This document shows positions 61,618 to 64,000 of a DNA stretch of 64,000 nt, piece by piece (position 1 is the stretch's first letter; every line of letters begins with the position of its first letter). The translations under genes were made by a program, and so were the position numbers. The DNA comes from Tissierellaceae bacterium (GTDB lineage: Bacteria; Bacillota; Clostridia; Tissierellales; Tissierellaceae). Location: assembly GCA_023229175.1 (NCBI GenBank), contig JALNZV010000002.1, positions 1 to 64,000 on the forward strand. Reading direction: 5' to 3'. The notes under the pieces are model-generated. The model saw only the letters and a list, made by a program, of their open reading frames with translations. It searched no databases and was not told the DNA's origin.

Positions 61618-63222
61618 TTATTTATAATCGTCTAATACGTACATTGCAATATTTGAGGAGTGATCTGCCATTCTTTCCAGATTGGATATAACGTCTAGGA
61701 ATATTATACCCGAACCTGTCATACATTGTCCTTTATTTAACCTATCTATGTGATTGGACCTATTTTGCCTTTCTAGATTATCTACTTCGTCTTCTAATTC
61801 CAATACTTCGTCACTTAGTACTTTGTCGTCTTCATTAAAGGCCTTCATTGATTTATTAAAAGCCTCCTGCACTTTGTCAAATATCTCGTACAGCTCCCCC
61901 ACTGCCTGATCTGTAAATGGGTAATCATTGTCTATACGTTCCTCTGCCAGTTCTACTATGTTTTCTGCATGATCCCCTACTCTTTCGATGTCGTTTATGA
62001 TGTTAAAGTATATGTTCACATTCCCATGTTCATCATCGGATAAAGGGGCATTGGATAGTTTTACTAAATAGTCTGTAATCTCTCTTTCCAATTTGTTTAT
62101 TACCTGCTCCTGCTCCAAAACGTATTCTATGTCTTTGTATTTTCCTTCAATAAGGGCATCTTTAGACTTTTCTATGTTTTCTTCAACTATTTCACCCATT
62201 CTTATAATCTCCATCTTTACAAGTCCTAGGGCAATTGTAGGTGTCTCAATAATCCTAGTATCCAAAAATTTCGATGCCTGTTTTTCTATATCATCGTCTC
62301 CAGGTACGATTGCATTTGCAACTTTAACCAGTAAATTTGCAAAGGGCAATTGAATAATTACGTTTGTTATATTAAACAAGGAGTGGGCATTGGCTATTTG
62401 TCTTTGAACATCTCCCGGTGATAATTTCACCACTAAAGTCTCAATAATGCTCCTTAATATAAACATAAATATCAATGTGCCTATTAGATTAAATAAAAAG
62501 TGTATTATAGCTGCTTTCTTAGCCGTCTTATTTGCTCCAACGGAGGAAATCAAAGCAGTTGTGGTGGTTCCTATGTTCTCTCCAAATAATATCGGAAAAG
62601 CAATATTCATATCTATTAGCCCCTGCCCAGCAAAGGCCTGCAATAGCCCAATGGAGGCACTACTACTTTGTACTATGGTGGTGAGCCCTACGCCTACTAG
62701 CATACCTAAAAATGGATTTCTAAGGCTAAGAACAATTTTTGCAAATAAGGGCATATCCGATAATGGGCTTAGTCCAGTTCCCATCATATCCATACCTATA
62801 AATAATATTCCAAATCCGATTAGTACCTCAGCTAAGTTTTTCGCCCTCTTTTTTGAAGTTGCTATCCAAATGCCCACTCCAATGGTTACTGCCAAAGGAG
62901 CGTAATCGGTCAATTTAAAGGCGATTAATTGAGCCGTTACTGTAGTACCTATATTGGCACCCATTATGACTCCTACAGCTTGATATAGAGACATTAGCCC
63001 TGCATTTACAAAACCTACTACCATAACAGTAGTTGCAGAGCTGCTTTGTATTACCATAGTTACTAAACCGCCTATTATAACTCCCATTAGTCTGTTGTTT
63101 GTAAGTACTCCTATTATTCTCTTTAACCTGTCGCCTGCTACTTTTTGCAGTCCTGTTCCCATTAAATTCATCCCGTATAAGAATAATCCAAGTCCTCCAA
63201 GCACTGGTAGTGCTATATTCAT
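61618..63222 (-). CDS. Na/Pi-cotransporter family protein with PhoU-like C-terminal domain
   Basis: This 534-residue protein has an N-terminal membrane part (about residues 1-320) with two copies of the Na/Pi family motif: MVIQSSSATTVMVVGFVNAG (about residues 56-75) and TIVQSSSASIGLLQAFAGQG (about residues 182-201). The C-terminal PhoU-like helical region (about residues 340-534) contains NIINDIERVGDHAENIVELAEERI and NLERMADHSSNIAMYVLDDY. It probably exchanges phosphate or an organic anion with Na+. No phosphate regulon genes are nearby. The start has GGAGG. Confidence 0.92.
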   Translation of the reverse strand: MNIALPVLGGLGLFLYGMNLMGTGLQKVAGDRLKRIIGVLTNNRLMGVIIGGLVTMVIQSSSATTVMVVGFVNAGLMSLYQAVGVIMGANIGTTVTAQLIAFKLTDYAPLAVTIGVGIWIATSKKRAKNLAEVLIGFGILFIGMDMMGTGLSPLSDMPLFAKIVLSLRNPFLGMLVGVGLTTIVQSSSASIGLLQAFAGQGLIDMNIAFPILFGENIGTTTTALISSVGANKTAKKAAIIHFLFNLIGTLIFMFILRSIIETLVVKLSPGDVQRQIANAHSLFNITNVIIQLPFANLLVKVANAIVPGDDDIEKQASKFLDTRIIETPTIALGLVKMEIIRMGEIVEENIEKSKDALIEGKYKDIEYVLEQEQVINKLEREITDYLVKLSNAPLSDDEHGNVNIYFNIINDIERVGDHAENIVELAEERIDNDYPFTDQAVGELYEIFDKVQEAFNKSMKAFNEDDKVLSDEVLELEDEVDNLERQNRSNHIDRLNKGQCMTGSGIIFLDVISNLERMADHSSNIAMYVLDDYK

Positions 63223-63273
63223 AGTTAACCTCCTATTGCCTTTGATTGTTACTGTTGCTGTTTGTTTTGACTA

Positions 63274-63741
63274 TCATTTAATATCTGGAAAATCTAATTG
63301 TCTAAGGGCTTCAAATAATATAATATTGACTGAATTAGCTAAATTTAAGGACCTGGCAATGTTTTCTTTCATGGGTATCCTTACTCCCCTATGTAGGTTC
63401 TCCTTTAGTATTTCATTTGGCAGCCCCTTAGTTTCCTTGCCGAAGACAATAAAATCGCCGTTTTTATATTTAATGTCTGTATATCTCTGTTTTGATTTTG
63501 TAGTTGCGTAATAAAATTCATTATGCGGATATTTGTTTAATACATGAAAAAAGTTATCGTAATAGTGAATCTCCACTAGGTCCCAATAATCAAGCCCTGC
63601 CCTTTTTAGATGCTTGTCATCTACGGAAAACCCCAAAGGTCTGACTAAGTGAAGTATGGCACCTGTCAACGCACATGTCCTGGCAATATTTCCCGTATTC
63701 GAAGGTATTTCTGGCTCCACAAGAACAATATTTAATGGCAT
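63274..63741 (-). CDS. trmL: tRNA (cytidine/uridine-34 2'-O)-methyltransferase
   Basis: This 155-residue SPOUT-family methyltransferase modifies the wobble base of some tRNA-Leu isoacceptors using S-adenosylmethionine. It has the N-terminal NIVLVEPEIPSNTGNIARTCA (about residues 4-24), LHLVRPLGFSVDDKHLKRAGLDYW, FGKETKGLPNEI and the knot segment IPMKENIARSLNLANSVNIILFEALRQ. The length is that of TrmL, with no extra domain. It precedes the Na/Pi protein gene by 51 bases and follows the HAD gene by 12 bases. Confidence 0.95.
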   Translation of the reverse strand: MPLNIVLVEPEIPSNTGNIARTCALTGAILHLVRPLGFSVDDKHLKRAGLDYWDLVEIHYYDNFFHVLNKYPHNEFYYATTKSKQRYTDIKYKNGDFIVFGKETKGLPNEILKENLHRGVRIPMKENIARSLNLANSVNIILFEALRQLDFPDIK

Positions 63742-63753
63742 TTATGTCATCTC

Positions 63754-64000
63754 CTATTCTAGTACAAATCTTTCAATGGCCTTTGCTACTCCATCGTCAT
63801 TATTGGTATCTGTTATATAATCCGATATATCTTTTAGTATATCCTCCCCATTGCCCATGGAAACCTTAAGCCCTGCGAATTCGAACATGGATATGTCGTT
63901 TTCGCTGTCGCCAATAGCCATAATTTCTTGGGACTTTATGTTTAGTATTTGGCTCAGCTCTTTTAGGGCATGGCCCTTGGACACATTTGAGACCATGGCC
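63754..64000 (-). CDS. HAD-superfamily (Cof-like) hydrolase, 3' part only
   Basis: The window edge cuts the gene, so only about the last 82 residues are seen. They contain the HAD motif III/IV region SKGHALKELSQIL and IMAIGDSENDISMFEFAG (GDxxND), followed by VSMGNGEDILKDISDYIT, as in Cof/YidA-type sugar phosphatases. The active-site aspartate motif I and cap domain are outside the window. It lies 12 bases upstream of trmL. Substrate unknown. Confidence 0.88.
   Translation of the reverse strand, partial: AMVSNVSKGHALKELSQILNIKSQEIMAIGDSENDISMFEFAGLKVSMGNGEDILKDISDYITDTNNDDGVAKAIERFVLE

Overview
The window reads as the chromosome of a low-GC Gram-positive anaerobe of the Clostridia/Tissierellia type that ferments amino acids. 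This is an inference. It rests on a complete selenocysteine-containing glycine reductase operon, a tryptophanase, the clostridial gene order rpoN-cggR-gap-pgk-tpi-gpmI-eno-secG followed later by rnr-smpB-ssrA, strong GGAGG ribosome binding sites, and tandem glycine and cobalamin riboswitches. Almost everything lies on the minus strand. The plus-strand exceptions are an acetyltransferase (about 24.1 kb) and a three-gene redox operon (27.4-29.8 kb). I see no tRNA or rRNA genes, CRISPR array, intact insertion sequence or prophage.

Layout. 0.1-7.8 kb: a heavy-metal P-type ATPase with an unusual CPG motif and a small partner protein, then a five-gene operon of a binding-protein ABC importer, a glycosyltransferase and a histidine phosphatase. 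8-19 kb: a cobalamin region. A cobalamin riboswitch precedes btuFCD-cobD-cbiA-cbiC-(cbiJ remnant)-Cys-rich protein-cobT-cobU-cobS, and cbiP-cbiB lies just upstream of it. Several corrin-ring genes are damaged: cbiJ is a remnant, cbiP has lost its glutaminase domain and cbiA has lost its glutaminase cysteine, whereas the salvage and tail-assembly genes look intact. 19-26 kb: a TIM-barrel protein, a sirtuin, MprF, a radical SAM protein, a GNAT protein and tryptophanase. 26-30 kb: a two-half permease operon faces a redox operon (a decayed REP-type transposase-like gene, a thioredoxin-reductase-like flavoprotein, and a double-thioredoxin-fold protein). The two divergent promoters carry the same 12-bp element in inverted orientation, each overlapping the -35 box.

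30-40 kb: nitroreductase, a PPC-domain protein, tmRNA, smpB, rnr, ddl, a membrane-anchored MurF-type ligase, a hydrolase and a pyrophosphate-energised ion pump. 40-49 kb: secG, the glycolytic operon with its CggR-type regulator, operator and promoter, and rpoN. The GAPDH lacks the NAD-selecting aspartate. 49-54 kb: a BMP-family nucleoside-type ABC importer. 54-61.6 kb: the glycine reductase operon trxB-trxA-grdE-grdA-grdB-grdC-grdD, preceded by a tandem glycine riboswitch whose second P1 helix can compete with an intrinsic terminator. grdA and grdB each contain an in-frame UGA read as selenocysteine. 61.6-64 kb: a Na/Pi-cotransporter-type protein, TrmL and the 3' part of a HAD hydrolase cut by the window edge.

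How it fits together. Glycine taken up or made from amino acids would switch on the grd operon, giving acetyl phosphate, ammonia and ATP, with electrons delivered by TrxB/TrxA. Carbon for sugars would then flow backwards through the gap-eno enzymes. Cobalamin appears to be imported or salvaged rather than made from scratch.
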